Source: Opisthorchis felineus (taxonomy: Eukaryota > Platyhelminthes > Trematoda > Opisthorchiida > Opisthorchiidae). Taken from it: DNA of 64,000 nt. Under the pieces are notes generated by a model that saw nothing but the letters and a program-made list of their open reading frames with translations, did not search any database and was not told the DNA's origin. Below, in pieces: positions 21,200-33,134 of this stretch. The position numbers and the translations under genes are program-made. The stretch lies in the NCBI GenBank assembly GCA_004794785.1, contig SJOL01005743.1, forward strand, positions 7,805 through 71,804, read 5' to 3'. Every line of letters begins with the position of its first letter. Position 1 is the stretch's first letter.

Positions 21200-23718
21200 A
21201 ACAGCACTGATTAACTTATTTGAATTTGCTAAAAATAACTATTGAAGTGAAGATGATCTATGCTGGAAAACCTAGAAACACTGTACAGCCGTTTCGTCCT
21301 TGTTTGGAATCAGTATATATACCCGCATCCGTTGAGTGGTTAAGTCAATCAAGCGACGATTTTGACGGAAATGAACGAAGTCATAGGACCTTCAAATCGT
21401 TGGTTCCCGAATGTAACTGCTCAGGCCGATGGTGCCCTATATCTCAGAGTAGAGTTGCAAACCACCTACCATTTGGGCAACTCAGATTTAACGCCAGTAG
21501 CCTTGAGCTGTTAAACTCAAGAGGAGAGTGTACTGCCTGAAGTTTGCTTCTCGAATTTGAAGGTACAGATAAGGTGGGCGATCAATCAAAATCGTGATTC
21601 TCTTCTACGGCCTAAATAAAGCCCATCTTTGCTAGTCGTTTGGACGAATCAGAAATGTCCCCCCAGAAAATCACCCTTTCGTCGAAGAAGACTTAGATGG
21701 CTAAATTAGTTCGATAATGCCATGTGATTTTACTATAAAATGGTATGCATAGTTAGAATAAGTCTGAACGTGTCTTTACATCACGCTGGCGAACTTACGA
21801 GTGTCACTCAATGCTGCCTTGCAACAAGGAAATACAACCCCTCCGTTAAGTCTCTCACGACAATCCTTTCTTACTTATGCTAAAAACGAGATGATGACTC
21901 ATGACATCTCGGTCTGTAATTAATCAAATTTTGATTGTATGGTAAACGTATGCGACTTCCCCCTGCGTCAAGCGTGAAAACTACGAAATTGTCAGCGTTG
22001 TGGACCAATTTTACCTTGTTTCGAATTCATACCACATTATCCATCCACAGACATGACCGCAAAGCGGAAAATAATCCAACTACTTGACACAGTATGCTAC
22101 TCATAACGTTTCTGAGCACTCTTCCACAGGCGGTTCCGCTATGCATGTGGCTCATGAGGTAGACGCAGTCCTCACCATGTTCTACTTGAACACTAAATTC
22201 TTTACAACTAGCGAGCTACTAAATTCAGGTACAAATTAATTTGGTGTTAACAGGTGACTCATCTGATCCCCACTTGAGTTTCTTTACTCTTCGACTGACA
22301 CTGTACTCAACAAAGTTGCCGTGATCTCAAGACAAGGAATTGGTTAATCAGTCTTAACACACGATCTAGAGTCCTATCTGACAGGTAATGTGTTGTCTAA
22401 TTCAACGACGGACGGTCAGTAATAATTGCGGCGAAACCGAATTCTACGAACTTCACCTACGTCGGTTCAGTAGTCGCAATTGGGCAGCAAACAACATACT
22501 GAATTAGACGTGGGCAGACAGTATAGATAGGTAGACCGTGATTCTATAAGAAATTAACAGTAAATAATGAGCAGAATTAAAGGAAAGCTTACGGCTAGAT
22601 TGAACCTTGGGCAGTTAGCAACACAGGATGGCACAGAAAGGACAGTGTGCTATCGGACAAATTAGACGGGAAAAATGTTGTGCAGTTCAAAGTTGGACAA
22701 AATGTTCAACAACAAGCCCAGAAATGAATGTGAATAAATCAAGTCATGAAAACAGTTAATATAGAGTTGACTTCGCATAAACTAGAGTAGTTCAGTCTTG
22801 AAACTTGAGCAGTCACCGGAAGGGTGATGAATTAGTCTGAGGAATAGGGAAACATAAATAATTACGTCACGTAATTAACAAAGGCTTTAATCATATTTCA
22901 GTAGGGCGCTATCGATGTTTCAACTCACAGGGACAGAGAAGGAGGTCAGTTCAAATGGGATAATGTTCAAGTAATTGCTCACTCAAGAACAAAACGGGGG
23001 CGGAAGTTTGCCGGGGCGTGGTACTTCACACAAAATTCGACCAACAAGCACATCGAAATCAACCCAGTCTATCGGCCGCCACGAACAAAAGAACTACACA
23101 GTCGCGGGACTCTGAACCGCATGGGAAGTCAAACACCTGACAGCGATTATCGGAACGATCGGATAAAGGAAAGCTACCAAAAAGAGAAGGTCAGCTTATC
23201 AACCAATCAACTGGAACGAAATCAGACCAAAAAGCAGGAAGGAAACGGCCCAATCACAACGGAGGAACAGAGCTGTCGAACTGAAGGCGCCCAACGAACC
23301 AAGCAGACAGAGGGAAGTTAGATCACAACGCAACTCAGATTCCAAGCTGATCAACCAAAGTGCGCGAAAGCCACCTAGGGAGTGACCAATCGCCTTAGAT
23401 TTATTACATACTGTTTAGAACCTATAGAAGCGCAGGCATAAGAGGGAAAATTTGCCCACTCAACCTGACAATGCCACCTCGATTGGTGGTGAAACGTTTG
23501 CAACAGACCGGGAACCAGTCAGAGCACGCGAGCTACCCCTATTCCGCAACATCGCCAAGCCCATAAGTAGTGGGCTGGAGACCAAGAAAATATATCTAAT
23601 GTCGTACTAATTGAAACGTTAGAAGGTCTTTGTGACTCATTCGTTTGAAGAATAGCCCAAATGAGGGATTCAGGTGACGTTTACTTGAGTTTTCCGTTAG
23701 TACCAATTTAGTTTTCAG
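21200..23718. other. no recognised gene; purine-rich second half
   Basis: A small HH-repeat end fragment is seen near 22205-22290 (acaaattaatttggtgttaa). From about 22500 to 23450 the plus strand is rich in A and G, giving a low-complexity Lys/Gln/Glu frame at 23121-23321 that I do not consider a gene. Confidence 0.4.
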
Positions 23719-23903
23719 GCGAATGTATTCCCACCATCCAAGTACTGTTCAATTACATCCAGCGGGTGACCGATCTCCCCACTCCCACATATCAAGAAAC
23801 TTTTGATAACAGTTTTTACTTTGATGGCGCTCTTTGCTTGATGGGGACATCTGAGGACGGTCAAACTGGCGGCTTAAATGAGTATGACATGGTGTACGAT
23901 AGG
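23719..23903 (+). CDS. unknown protein, penultimate exon
   Basis: The exon follows an acceptor gttttcag (AG at 23717-23718) and reads ECIPTIQVLFNYIQRVTD and later YQETFDNSFYFDGALCLMG, ending ...EYDMVYDR before a GTATGC donor at 23904. The peptide is protein-like, with many aromatics and no low complexity. The exon ends in phase 0, which matches the next exon. No family is recognised, and upstream exons were not found in the preceding kilobases. Confidence 0.55.
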
Positions 23904-24293
23904 GTATGCAAAGTTATCCCAAGATTACGGGAACTCCCGCGCAGCACCTGCTCGAGTTAATGACAGTTTGCGAAGAAAGTGACACTTCGACCCCCTAGGA
24001 ACATCTCAAAAATCATGTTGCAAACGAAGTCGGAGATAGAAACAGTACGATAGGTTTCTTTAGAAAGCATCTATATGACTCAAGACTTGCCAAATAGTTC
24101 ATGGGGATTTAATCACTCTTTCTGGGTAAATACTGCAGAAGGTGGCTACAATCTGTCCCGTTTGGGGGCAGTGTTCCGTAGGACGCAAACCGCTGAATTG
24201 TTGCACCATCGCTACCTACTGAATTCGTGAAAGTAGCTTAGAATTGCACACATGCCAGACGGGCTTATTGTCCTTGCTTCACAACAACTCTAG

Positions 24294-24764
24294 GGGTTAT
24301 TGGCCCCAGCAAACGATCTGTTTGTTCGCAATAGTCTAAATTATGCACGAAAAACAGCACAAGTTTCTTCAAGCGATGACCCGGCGTGCACATTATATGG
24401 CAAGGCCATTGCACCTCCTGGTGCGACTTCAGATCAGTCCTCCGTCGTACGACCAGACAATCATTTCCTACTTGTCTTGTTAAAGACTCGTCGGTACAAG
24501 CCTACACGGACCGTGGTTTTCGGATGCACTGAAGACATCTCAGCTCTGCCGGTTGCAGAGTTTGCATCTGACAATAATACGACAAAACAACCCATCAAAT
24601 CAAGTCAGATACCGGTTGGACTACACTTCCGAGGTAATGATCTGAGGCCGTCAAAAGTCGTCAGCCTACTACTGACCGACTTTCTGCAGAACTCACTTAG
24701 ACAGCGCCTCCTAGATCAGATTAAACTGGAAGCTCACCAGAAAACTTGTCCCATTGTCCTGTGA
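24294..24764 (+). CDS. unknown protein, last exon and stop
   Basis: After a pyrimidine-containing acceptor (cttcacaacaactctag, AG at 24292-24293) the frame opens GLLAPANDLFVRNSLNYARK in phase 0, matching the exon at 23719-23903. It runs 156 codons to TGA (24762-24764), closing KTCPIVL. A hydrophobic stretch (NHFLLVLLKTRRY) and a Leu-rich end (VVSLLLTDFLQNSLRQRLL) suggest a folded alpha/beta domain; there is no clear membrane segment or signal. I do not recognise the family. The joint exon structure and absence of repeats make a real gene likely; the alternative is a chance open frame. Confidence 0.55.
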   Translation, partial: GLLAPANDLFVRNSLNYARKTAQVSSSDDPACTLYGKAIAPPGATSDQSSVVRPDNHFLLVLLKTRRYKPTRTVVFGCTEDISALPVAEFASDNNTTKQPIKSSQIPVGLHFRGNDLRPSKVVSLLLTDFLQNSLRQRLLDQIKLEAHQKTCPIVL

Positions 24765-24940
24765 GATAACCCCACCTACCCACCCACTTTTCATGAAACA
24801 CGGATCATTAGCGTCCCATCGGGTAATCCTTGTACGGAGGTAGCCCTGTCAAAAGTTTCAATGAATGAACGTAGTAACAGCTTCCAATAGGTTGACGGGA
24901 AATAAGTTTTCGGTGGTAAGAAGCAACGTTACGCGTACGT

Positions 24941-25130
24941 CGATACAGAGCTCTGTGGTTAGAGCTCGAATTTACTGACCGGAAGGTCTGTGGTTCGAAC
25001 TCATCCTCTGCATCTCGACTGCCTCTGTCTAAGTTTGGGTAACCTGGCAGTATCTCAGCCCTCATGCTTCATTCGAATGGCATGTCAGCAAGACACCGAA
25101 ATGAATTTACAGCAGAACGATTATTATTGT
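24941..25130 (+). mobile_element. SINE-A
   Basis: The head (ctctgtggttagagctcgaa) with box B ggttcgaactc, the body (aagtttgggtaacctggcag) and the end gcagaacgattattatt match SINE-A. The element is followed directly by an HH repeat at 25145. Confidence 0.75.
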
Positions 25131-25144
25131 CTTATATAGATATA

Positions 25145-25345
25145 GTATACTCTCAAACTGAGCACATTCGTTCGCGAACTGCATTCACTTGCACACTAAT
25201 TCGGTTTCAATGAGTGACTCAACTCGATCCCAGTTGAATCTCTCGGGAACTGCGCCGAATTGATGTGTCTCAAAAGGGTTGAAACCGGTCGGGGCCTGTC
25301 GAGCAGCTTTCAACAACCTTATGAGTGGGGCTGTTTTCATCAATA
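25145..25345 (+). repeat. HH repeat, ribozyme degenerate
   Basis: The family end (cacttgcacactaattcggt) is followed by a deleted body and the ribozyme 3' half: gttgaaaccggtc, then the arm caacaaccttatgagtggg. The CUGAUGA box reads TTGATGT, so self-cleavage is unlikely. Confidence 0.65.
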
Positions 25346-25727
25346 GTAGTTGTTGTGAGCGGAAATTCAGATCGTATGAAGCTGAGGATCTCTACCGGGA
25401 CTATATGGTTTGGACTTGCATGATGACAAGCCCTCTTTGGTCTATTTATGTCCGTTGTTCATCCAATGGCAAGGAAATCCTTGAAAACTTGCGTATGATT
25501 TTCAACTACTTCCTGCGTTCAAGTAGTAAAAAGATTTGTGGCAACTGTAAGCCGAGATGCGATGAGCAAGTGTAACAGTGTGGCAAACCCTTTGGCAACG
25601 GAATTAGAAACTCGATCCTTTTTGTTGTCTACCTTTTGAATAACTCCAAAATGACTATTCATAACAGATGTGACTTAAATGTCTTGGAGTTACATTAGGT
25701 TGCTGAAAACTCTGACTACCATAAATA

Positions 25728-25800
25728 GGAGTTGGATTCCCTTGAGTTTCCTGTCAAAACCAAATTCATGTGTAAATCAGGGTGTTTGTCGTGATACTAA
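25728..25800 (+). repeat. HH-repeat end fragment, forward orientation
   Basis: The strings gttggattcccttgagtttc and caaaaccaaattcatgtgta match the complement of the family end at 48520 and 61880. No ribozyme part is present. Confidence 0.5.
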
Positions 25801-27735
25801 CTTCGTTTTGTATTATATAAGAAGAAAAACCTCCTACTGAGATGCCAGGAAAGTGCCACCCGTGGAAGGTAAGTAGACAACACAATGTTGGCATGGAGAC
25901 TGTGCTCGCGTAAGCCAGTTTCCATTCACTGAAAGAGTGAATTTTCCCAGGAAAGTAAGAATGCTAATAATTTGGAGATAAACCCTCTCACAATTCGGCT
26001 GTTCCCATGTGATTCAGGTCTACCTCGTATAGCCGGATGCCTTCTCATTCATGGAAACCAGTATAGCACGAGTTCAGCTGCTTATCCACAGTGGTGGGTG
26101 AGAATGCGGAACAAGTTTGGCCGTTTCTGAAGACCATCCTGAATGTGTTTGGCCTCTAACCGGGTAATGCTTACCATAGAACCTCTTTTGTATGGAAAAG
26201 ACATGCGCCTGAATAAAATCGCCAAGATGATTTAAATGAGAAAGATTCGAATCTTACTCATTTGAATTGAAAATTCAAGTGGGTCGTGCATCTGTTGGTC
26301 CACTGCTATTTTAAAATTTTCGCTTCTGCTATATCTTTTGCGATTCTACAAGTTTCCCCCTCCAACGAGAACGGTAGGACCCAGATAATGCATCCCAACA
26401 CCTTCCTCAGTCGAAGGTGCAAGAGAATTCGGATTCCATCGAACACCCTCCCCTCCGATATTCTTCATTCGTACGAACATCACAAATTCGGCATCGCTGA
26501 TTTCAAAGTATTACACAATTCCTAACCAGTTGGATTCGAAGACCCAAGAGAGTGCAAAGCATAAAGCGGACCATTCACACACCGACCTCAGGGAAAGTTT
26601 GATTTCCTAAAGTCAGTCTAAAAAGTGCGTGATCAGTGACAATGCTAAGATGACCTTTTCCAACCCCAACTCATTTTACGCATAGCGCACTGGTGGTGAT
26701 AAAGCGCTTAAAACCAAAGTGGCCAGCTCAGCGGATGAACATACGGCCACGACTGAATGTAAAGTAGGTTTGCAGTCAACCCCGCACTGATGATGTTACA
26801 CCAATGGCGTTGTGACAAAGTTGCTCCGTCTAGTGACCGGGGATTCTATACCAAGATTTCTACGCACAAAGCATACAAATGCCACAATTTTCCTCTCTGT
26901 GAAGACCACCCTCAAATGTGACTGATCTCTTATAGGGTCTTCTAATTTTTGAGTCCCTCCTAGAAGAAGCAGCGTAGTAAAAAAGCCGTTGCAGGATGCT
27001 TCTCAATAGGAAAGAACCTCACTAAACTTCCTCGCTTCGAGGAAACCACCTCAAAAGATCGATTAGATGCAATCTGCCTTAAGGTTTGATCTGTTTTGAA
27101 AGACGTGACTGTAACTTCGGCGCCTTCAGATAAACCACCTCAAAGGACCCAGCAGATGAAAGCTGGCCCTTCAACGTAGTTGCTCATAGTGATGTTCGTT
27201 CCAACGCGGATTCATTTTACTTTGAAGGAAGCCAGGGATTTTTTACAGGGTGTGCTAACAGTTACAGTAATTTTCCTGTGCTGAATGCCCACACCTCCAG
27301 TCAATAAGAGTAGAGCATCGCGTTCCATCGATGTGAAAATCCTCCCGATGCCTTAGACTTCTTTGACCTTCCACCCACACTCTTCGCCGACATTCAGAAA
27401 TGTCAGTTCTTTAAAATAGACAAAAGCAACCACGCCGAATTATTTTGTTCACTAATCAGGACTTATTACAGTGATGAAAGCAGGGGACTAAGACATCTTC
27501 CCGGGCGAAGTTGATTTTAGGTAATATTCTAAAGAAGCCGTGACAAATTTGGCTGTCTTTATGGTTGTCTCCTGTCGGGAAGCCTACTGCTAAAATGCGT
27601 TTGATGAGCCAAATTCGAGGCACGTAAAACATAAGTCGCATATACAGTCAGGCAAAAGAGTCAATCCAAGACAGGCTGTCCCACCAAAGATCATCCATGC
27701 CGTTTCTTAGGGGTGCGTTTTTATTAGGAGGATTT
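25800..27735. other. no recognised gene
   Basis: Short frames only. It holds one family-D fragment at 26775-26830, described separately. Confidence 0.4.
26775..26830 (+). repeat. HH-like family D fragment
   Basis: The sequence cgcactgatgatgttacacc, then aatggcgttgtgacaaagtt, aligns with the core of the 52795 copy. CUGAUGA is intact but the GAAACGUU half has decayed to GACAAAGUU. Confidence 0.45.
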
Positions 27736-27736
27736 T

Positions 27737-27938
27737 ATCAGTGGATTGGGGCGATGTGGCTCTGTGGTTAGAGCGCGAATTTACCGACCGGAAGGTCCGT
27801 GGTTCGAATCCGACCTCTGCCTCTCGACTTCCCCTGTCTGGGCTTGGGCAACATGGCAGTATCCCAGCCCTCGCGCTTCCTTCTGTTGGCGTGGCAGTTA
27901 GACACCGAAAGGGTGCCACAGCTGAACGATCAGTGGAT
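27737..27938 (+). mobile_element. SINE-A, 10-bp target-site duplication
   Basis: A nearly complete SINE-A with box A (tggctctgtggttagagc) and box B (ggttcgaatcc) ends in gctgaacg. The direct repeat atcagtggat flanks it at 27737-27746 and 27929-27938. Confidence 0.88.
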
Positions 27939-27939
27939 C

Positions 27940-29200
27940 GAAAATTGCTGATCGTGTTACACTCCTTGGATTTAAAAGATTGTTTTGATCATATGTCCTT
28001 CACACTTACCGGTGTCCTTAAAGTAAAAATGACCTGAATTAAGCTTTGGGGATATAACAGGTCTGGTTGCTTTCCTCCTTGACAGGTAGCCAATACCGTC
28101 TCTCACTCGGCTTTCTGTTTCATGTTCGCCGTGCTCATTAGATTGTGTTAAGTACTGTTGACTTGGTCTTTGCAACCATATGACATCGAAAACATGTTGG
28201 TCATTCCACCTTTGTTCATTAGTTTCTCGTTAAAAGTTGGCAGGTAGATCACCGTCGGATAGCAGGCGGATGATGAACCGAGATGCTCGAGGAACGTCAA
28301 CGTAAAACATAACTCAAACGTACATTCGAAAGATGGTAACCATCCTAAGACAGGCGCCCCCCCCCATCTAAAATCATGCGGGCCACTACTCAAGAGAGGA
28401 TTTTGTTAGAAGGAACAATTGTATACATGATTTCATCGGCAAGTCCAAAAGCGTCCTTCCTGTTTCGTTTCTTGAATTTAAAAGATTACGGACGATGTAT
28501 CTTTCACACTTACTGTAGAGATGAGTGTAAGGTGGGTTTTCTTCACTCGGTCCAGAGCCAGTTAATATTTCTGAGGCAGGGACTGGTCTAACCGAGTATT
28601 ATACAAGCCACCCTTTTGCCAAAACAATCCAGGCGACAAGTTAATTAGTTCTGGACAACGGAGTGCCTTTTTCAGACCTTTGACTCCGTTCACATGACAT
28701 CACGTGCTTCACTATAGTTGAAGGGGCTTCTTGATGTTTCTTTGAGAATCAGAAAAGACGGATCACACAAGTGATGCATATGTCGGAAATCTACGTGGTA
28801 TAGCCGGTGCGCTAACTTTCACGGCTTCATCTGTGTGAGATTTGAGAGAAACTTCTTGAAATTTTTGGCTTAAAGAGTCCACTGAATCTGTGCGAGTGAT
28901 AGACTTGGCGCAAAACTGTGACTTGTCCGTAAAAGCCTGCTATTAAGCAAATATCCTGAGTGGTTTAGGAAGAGAATATCTCAAGCCACAGAGTAAGTTC
29001 GACCCCCATAAAAAAACCATCTTCATTTGTCTACCTTCCTAAATGGTTACCCCTCTTCTAATTACCTCCCTAATGAGACTCGACAGAGAAATTATCCACT
29101 GATCAAAATCAACGCTGAGGTTAACACGACTCGGAGCCTATCTGAAAGATTTCGGGACCGTAAATCAGTTTGCATGGATAGTGGTCTTCACAGGCACCAG
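27940..29200. other. no recognised gene
   Basis: It contains a short run of cytosines at about 28354-28363 and otherwise only short frames without motifs. Confidence 0.4.
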
Positions 29201-29204
29201 CTCG

Positions 29205-29985
29205 GTGTGGTGCTCACGTGGTTGATACTGACCATCGAAGAGTACCATCAAACCGGGGAGTATTGCCAAACCAAGCTGGAGACGAGATTACTTCTCTAGT
29301 CGGAAAGATTAGGATAGCTTTTGCCAGCCTCCGATACCTATGGTGCCGGTGTGGCGTCAGCCCGTCTACCAATGGTAGAGTATACACTGCGTCAGTGCGT
29401 TCCATACTGTTTTATGGATCAGAAACATGGCCTCTATGTGCATGGGACGCACGAAACCTATCACTGTTTTGTGCTCGGTGTCTCCGAAGTATTCTCTGGG
29501 TTTGGTGGGAACATCGGAATAGCAATGCCGAGGTACGCAAGATGGATGAGTTCCTCACGCTTAAAATATTACGCTGGTTAGGAAATGTATTTCTCATGCC
29601 GTCTACCTCGCAGAACCCTTTTCTTCCAGCCCTGTGCCGAGTGGAAGCACCCGAGAGGTGGACGGTCTACGAACTGCCAACGAAGTATGAAAGCACCTAC
29701 CAGTAAACTCAGTTGGGTTGACAACTGCCGTTTCACTGCATGGGGACCACGGGACTCAACTGATCAATGGTCAATGAAACTGGCAGAAATGGCCCAATGG
29801 CGCACCGGCATCAAATTTATCGCCCTCAGTATGTAACAGCCCAGTTTCCCCAACTAACTGATCATGCCATCGCCTCCAATGCTTGGCTATTTCTTCCTTG
29901 GTCTCCCATTTTCCGGTGACCGAAATTCTAGCAGTCGGAACCAACGTACCCTTGGTACATGGTTTATAGTTGATAAACTGACTGA
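29205..29985 (+). mobile_element. LINE family A, C-terminal part and 3' end
   Basis: The frame at 29218-29706 carries VGKIRIAFASLRYLWCRCGV, RSILFYGSETWPLCAWDARN and ARCLRSILWVWWEHRNSNAE; the part with RLPRRTLFFQPCAEW continues in another frame (29585-29836). The 3' UTR (tagttgataaactgactgac) ends at about 29985. It is a dead 5'-truncated copy. Confidence 0.82.
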
Positions 29986-29989
29986 CTGA

Positions 29990-31140
29990 CCAAACCGCTC
30001 TTAGGCCTTTTGCCAAACATTGAAAAGAGCACAGCGACCGTTCTCTATATCATCAAATAGGCATGTGAAGGCCTCGAGATTGTACTAACCTTCCAGTAAC
30101 AGTCCTCAACAAAGTGGTCAGACAGTGCTCGTATTTCACATCAATTGTAAAGCTTTCTGTGCCCTTACAACCCCATTTTTTGTATCCTACATCCCCCGTT
30201 CCTCAAAGAAAAGCTACCGAAACCAAATCTTCAAAAACATTTGTCGTCCTACTGTTGAAGAAATCTCGAGGGTTGCCCTCCATTTCCTTTAAGCTGATCT
30301 GCAGGGATCACACGACCGAAATTCTCAATCATGGCGATCCAGTCCCTGACTGGGTGGTTTTGCAAACAGCTATTCTCACCAAACTATCAAGAGACAGTCG
30401 CACATAAACATGAATAAACTCCGGTACACATGAACGAAAGAATGCCGCCTTAAGGCATCAAGATGTGTATTTTATAGTTGTAATTTACCTTGATGCCTTT
30501 CTTGGTAACGGTCAGTTGTGGTATATAACCGTGTGGGAAGCAATTGATAATTCTACCGAATGTTTCAATGCTCCTGATCACTACTCATGCACAATGTAAT
30601 CAATCTGTTTGGCACAACACATTCACGGCTGCCCCGAGCATTTCGAACCGAACAAGCGTTCGGCCTCATCCACACTGAAATTTGTCTGGCTGAATAGATT
30701 GCAGATCAAAAGACGATTCTAGAGGCTATTTCTGTCTTCGGAAAGGATAATCACATACTAGTTCATGCTTAAAAACATTGGGTCCTCCGGCACTCTTCCG
30801 TGCGATGCTTTCTATCCAGTTATGTCCAGTTAGTTAGTAGTCTTGACAATAGAGTGAAAAGCTGATCGGAAATGACATCCGAAATGTGGGCCTATTGAAA
30901 AAAAACGTTATAGCAGAGCGATTCGCTGATGTTTCTAAAGTACCTCGGCTGACTGTCCATCTGAGATCCGAAGGCGAGATGCCTGCCAACTGTAAACGGC
31001 AAGGTGATGAGACCTGTCATAACGTCAAAGCCTAGTATGAGTCATTTCTACTTTAAGGACACCAGTTTCTTAAATTAGGTGTAAATTCAAACAGCTACCT
31101 TCCTAGCAAATTTGCAAGGACTACGGCAACTCTTGATTGG
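29990..31140. other. no recognised gene
   Basis: A 97-codon plus frame at 30114-30407 has no motif and no supporting splice structure. Nothing else is visible. Confidence 0.35.
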
Positions 31141-31149
31141 AGAGTAACT

Positions 31150-31300
31150 CACCAAAGTCCAGGTGCTTAAATCTACCTGTGCGTCAGGCTTCGAAAGTAT
31201 GACATTGAGTATTGACATGATGATTATTCCCCCTTCACTCGCTTACTCCACCCATGCACTTTTGATCTCCACTTGTTTTGGTCATCGGTACCTGCCATTC
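31150..31300 (+). repeat. repeat E, copy 1
   Basis: The segment including tgcacttttgatctccactt and ggtacctgccattcaact is clearly similar to the right end of the window (63880-64000). The type of element is unknown. A 131-codon minus-strand frame at 31722-31327 lies next to it and could be part of the same element, but shows no motif. Confidence 0.45.
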
Positions 31301-32179
31301 AACTTGCCGCAAAGGCTGCCCGTCCGTCACTGGCATATTAGCATACGTGTTCGTTCCTCGTCTGTTGGGCCTGCTTCGACTTGCTCGGTCGTGATTGTCT
31401 TGTGATCACACGCCAACAGGAATCCCGGAACGGACGACCGCAACCCACACTGTCCAGCCAACATTTCGCTCGCCACTGTCTGGTCTGCGAGCCTTGGAGC
31501 TGCACTGTGCCGGTTAGTGACAGACTTGCTCATGTGTTGACGACACGAACGTGGACGTTTGAGGTGTAGTGTATATTCGTTTGAACGGTCGTCCTCCTGT
31601 TCTGGCGTATTCTGGTGAGTCCACACCAAACGGGGGAAACACTGGACAGGAGTTTTGCTCTTATTAGAGCTCATCAGTACCGTAGACTTTTGAACCCAAT
31701 TCTGCCTTTTGATATTCGGCATCGCACACCTACACGTGCCTCAAAATTCCGTATTGGGAACCTCACCACTGATAATTATGAAATTTTCCGGAGATTGAAG
31801 TAGTACTCGGCGGGATGAATCCAACGATTTTACCGCACCCATTCCATACAGTATTTGCGACAGTGCTATTTTTAGTTCCAGGTGACGTTGAAAGCAATCA
31901 TTCGCACTACCGTTGCTGTCATGGACACTGTACACAAACAACGACCACAAAACTAATTCTGTATCTGCCAGGTGCATTTCGATCGTTATGTTTTCTCAAC
32001 CTGTATTTTTTCGTCCTGCGGTTTTTTCTCCAGATGTGGAACTGTTGAACCAGCCTTGAAAATCGCAAGAGTACATAATCTTCCCACCTGGAACATGATA
32101 CACGATCCAAAATACCGTGCCCCCACCAGCAACCTGCCCAATGTCGCCTAGGTGGGCTGGAGTAGAACTCAGGATTTTC

Positions 32180-32465
32180 CCAAAATGCACGTATTTGCAC
32201 ACCGATTTGGTTCTGACGGAGACTCAAACGAATCCCAGCTGAATCTCTCGTTTACGCTATTCTTCAACTAAATGTGCTACACAAAGTCCGCCTCACATTT
32301 CATTTGGTAAGCTATTCGAGATACTGCAGTATATTTTCGTGATGGAAACTATTCATAAGGTTGACGAAAACTCCGGGACTCCGTCCAGCCGATGAGTCCC
32401 AAGAAGAGCGAAACTGGTCTTGGACTGTCGGACAGTTTTCAGCAACTTTATGGATAGTTTCCTTC
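32180..32465 (+). repeat. HH repeat, ribozyme core with one damaged base
   Basis: The reverse-oriented body (atttgcacaccgatttggtt to tattcgagatactgcagtat) runs into the arm aaactattcataaggttg (32346-32363). A plus-strand ribozyme core follows: CCGATGA instead of CUGAUGA, GAAACTGGTC, then the opposite arm caactttatggatagttt (32443-32460), which pairs with the first arm at 16 of 18 positions. Confidence 0.7.
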
Positions 32466-32469
32466 CTTT

Positions 32470-32601
32470 GCCCCATACCTCCCAGGGCCTTTGCCCCATA
32501 CCTCCCAGGGCGAGCCACTTTATGCAGTATTCTCTAATCCGCCCCAGCCCCATACCTCCCAGGGCGAGCCACTTTATGCAGTATTCTCTAATCCGCCCCA
32601 G
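32470..32601 (+). repeat. 54-bp tandem repeat
   Basis: Two adjacent 54-bp units start at 32493 and 32547 (gccccatacctcccagggcg...), preceded by a 23-bp partial copy at 32470. The units look identical, suggesting recent duplication. They lie directly beside the right arm of an HH repeat. Confidence 0.9.
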
Positions 32602-33105
32602 AAATGTGCCGTGCGGTAGGTCCTCGAGGAGATCTGTACTGTTAGTTTTTCCTTATTTTTCGGGCGAAGAAGAGGTGAATTTGAGAAACACTGAAGCCTA
32701 ACCGCGCTGAACGTGAATCGTGCCGCTGCGAGAGACTTTTAGGCTACCGAGTCACCCTTGAAAGGCAGCATTAGGAAAAGCTATTTCGGATTGATTGTTT
32801 CGGTTAATTTTTTTCCGGTTCCATCCTGCATACTGCGTGACGTAAACCGATCCAGGTAACCGTTTTGCGTTGAACTGTCTCTCCTAGCATCCAATTCACG
32901 TCACAGCTTGTCACCGGAACGTGTTTTCCGATCAACTGAAGCCAGAACGAGGTTTCCTTTTTGCTATAGAAGGACAACACTTTGAAAATTTGTATGCTTC
33001 TTTGAACAGAATCATCGGTTCGTTTGATCAGCAATAAATCCAGAAAGAAGATCTGGTTTTTTGCTTCGCCGTGTTAGACGACCGTCGGTCTGACTAACAC
33101 ACAGA

Positions 33106-33134
33106 TTCCACCCCCCCCCCACCACCACCACCCC
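33106..33134 (+). repeat. C-rich simple repeat
   Basis: A run of cytosines and CCA units gives a G-rich minus strand that could form a quadruplex. Nothing else in 32,610-34,070 is recognised. Confidence 0.7.

Noticed and set aside
27707..28037. overlapping frames on both strands near 27.8 kb
   Set aside because: They are translations of SINE-A in both directions.
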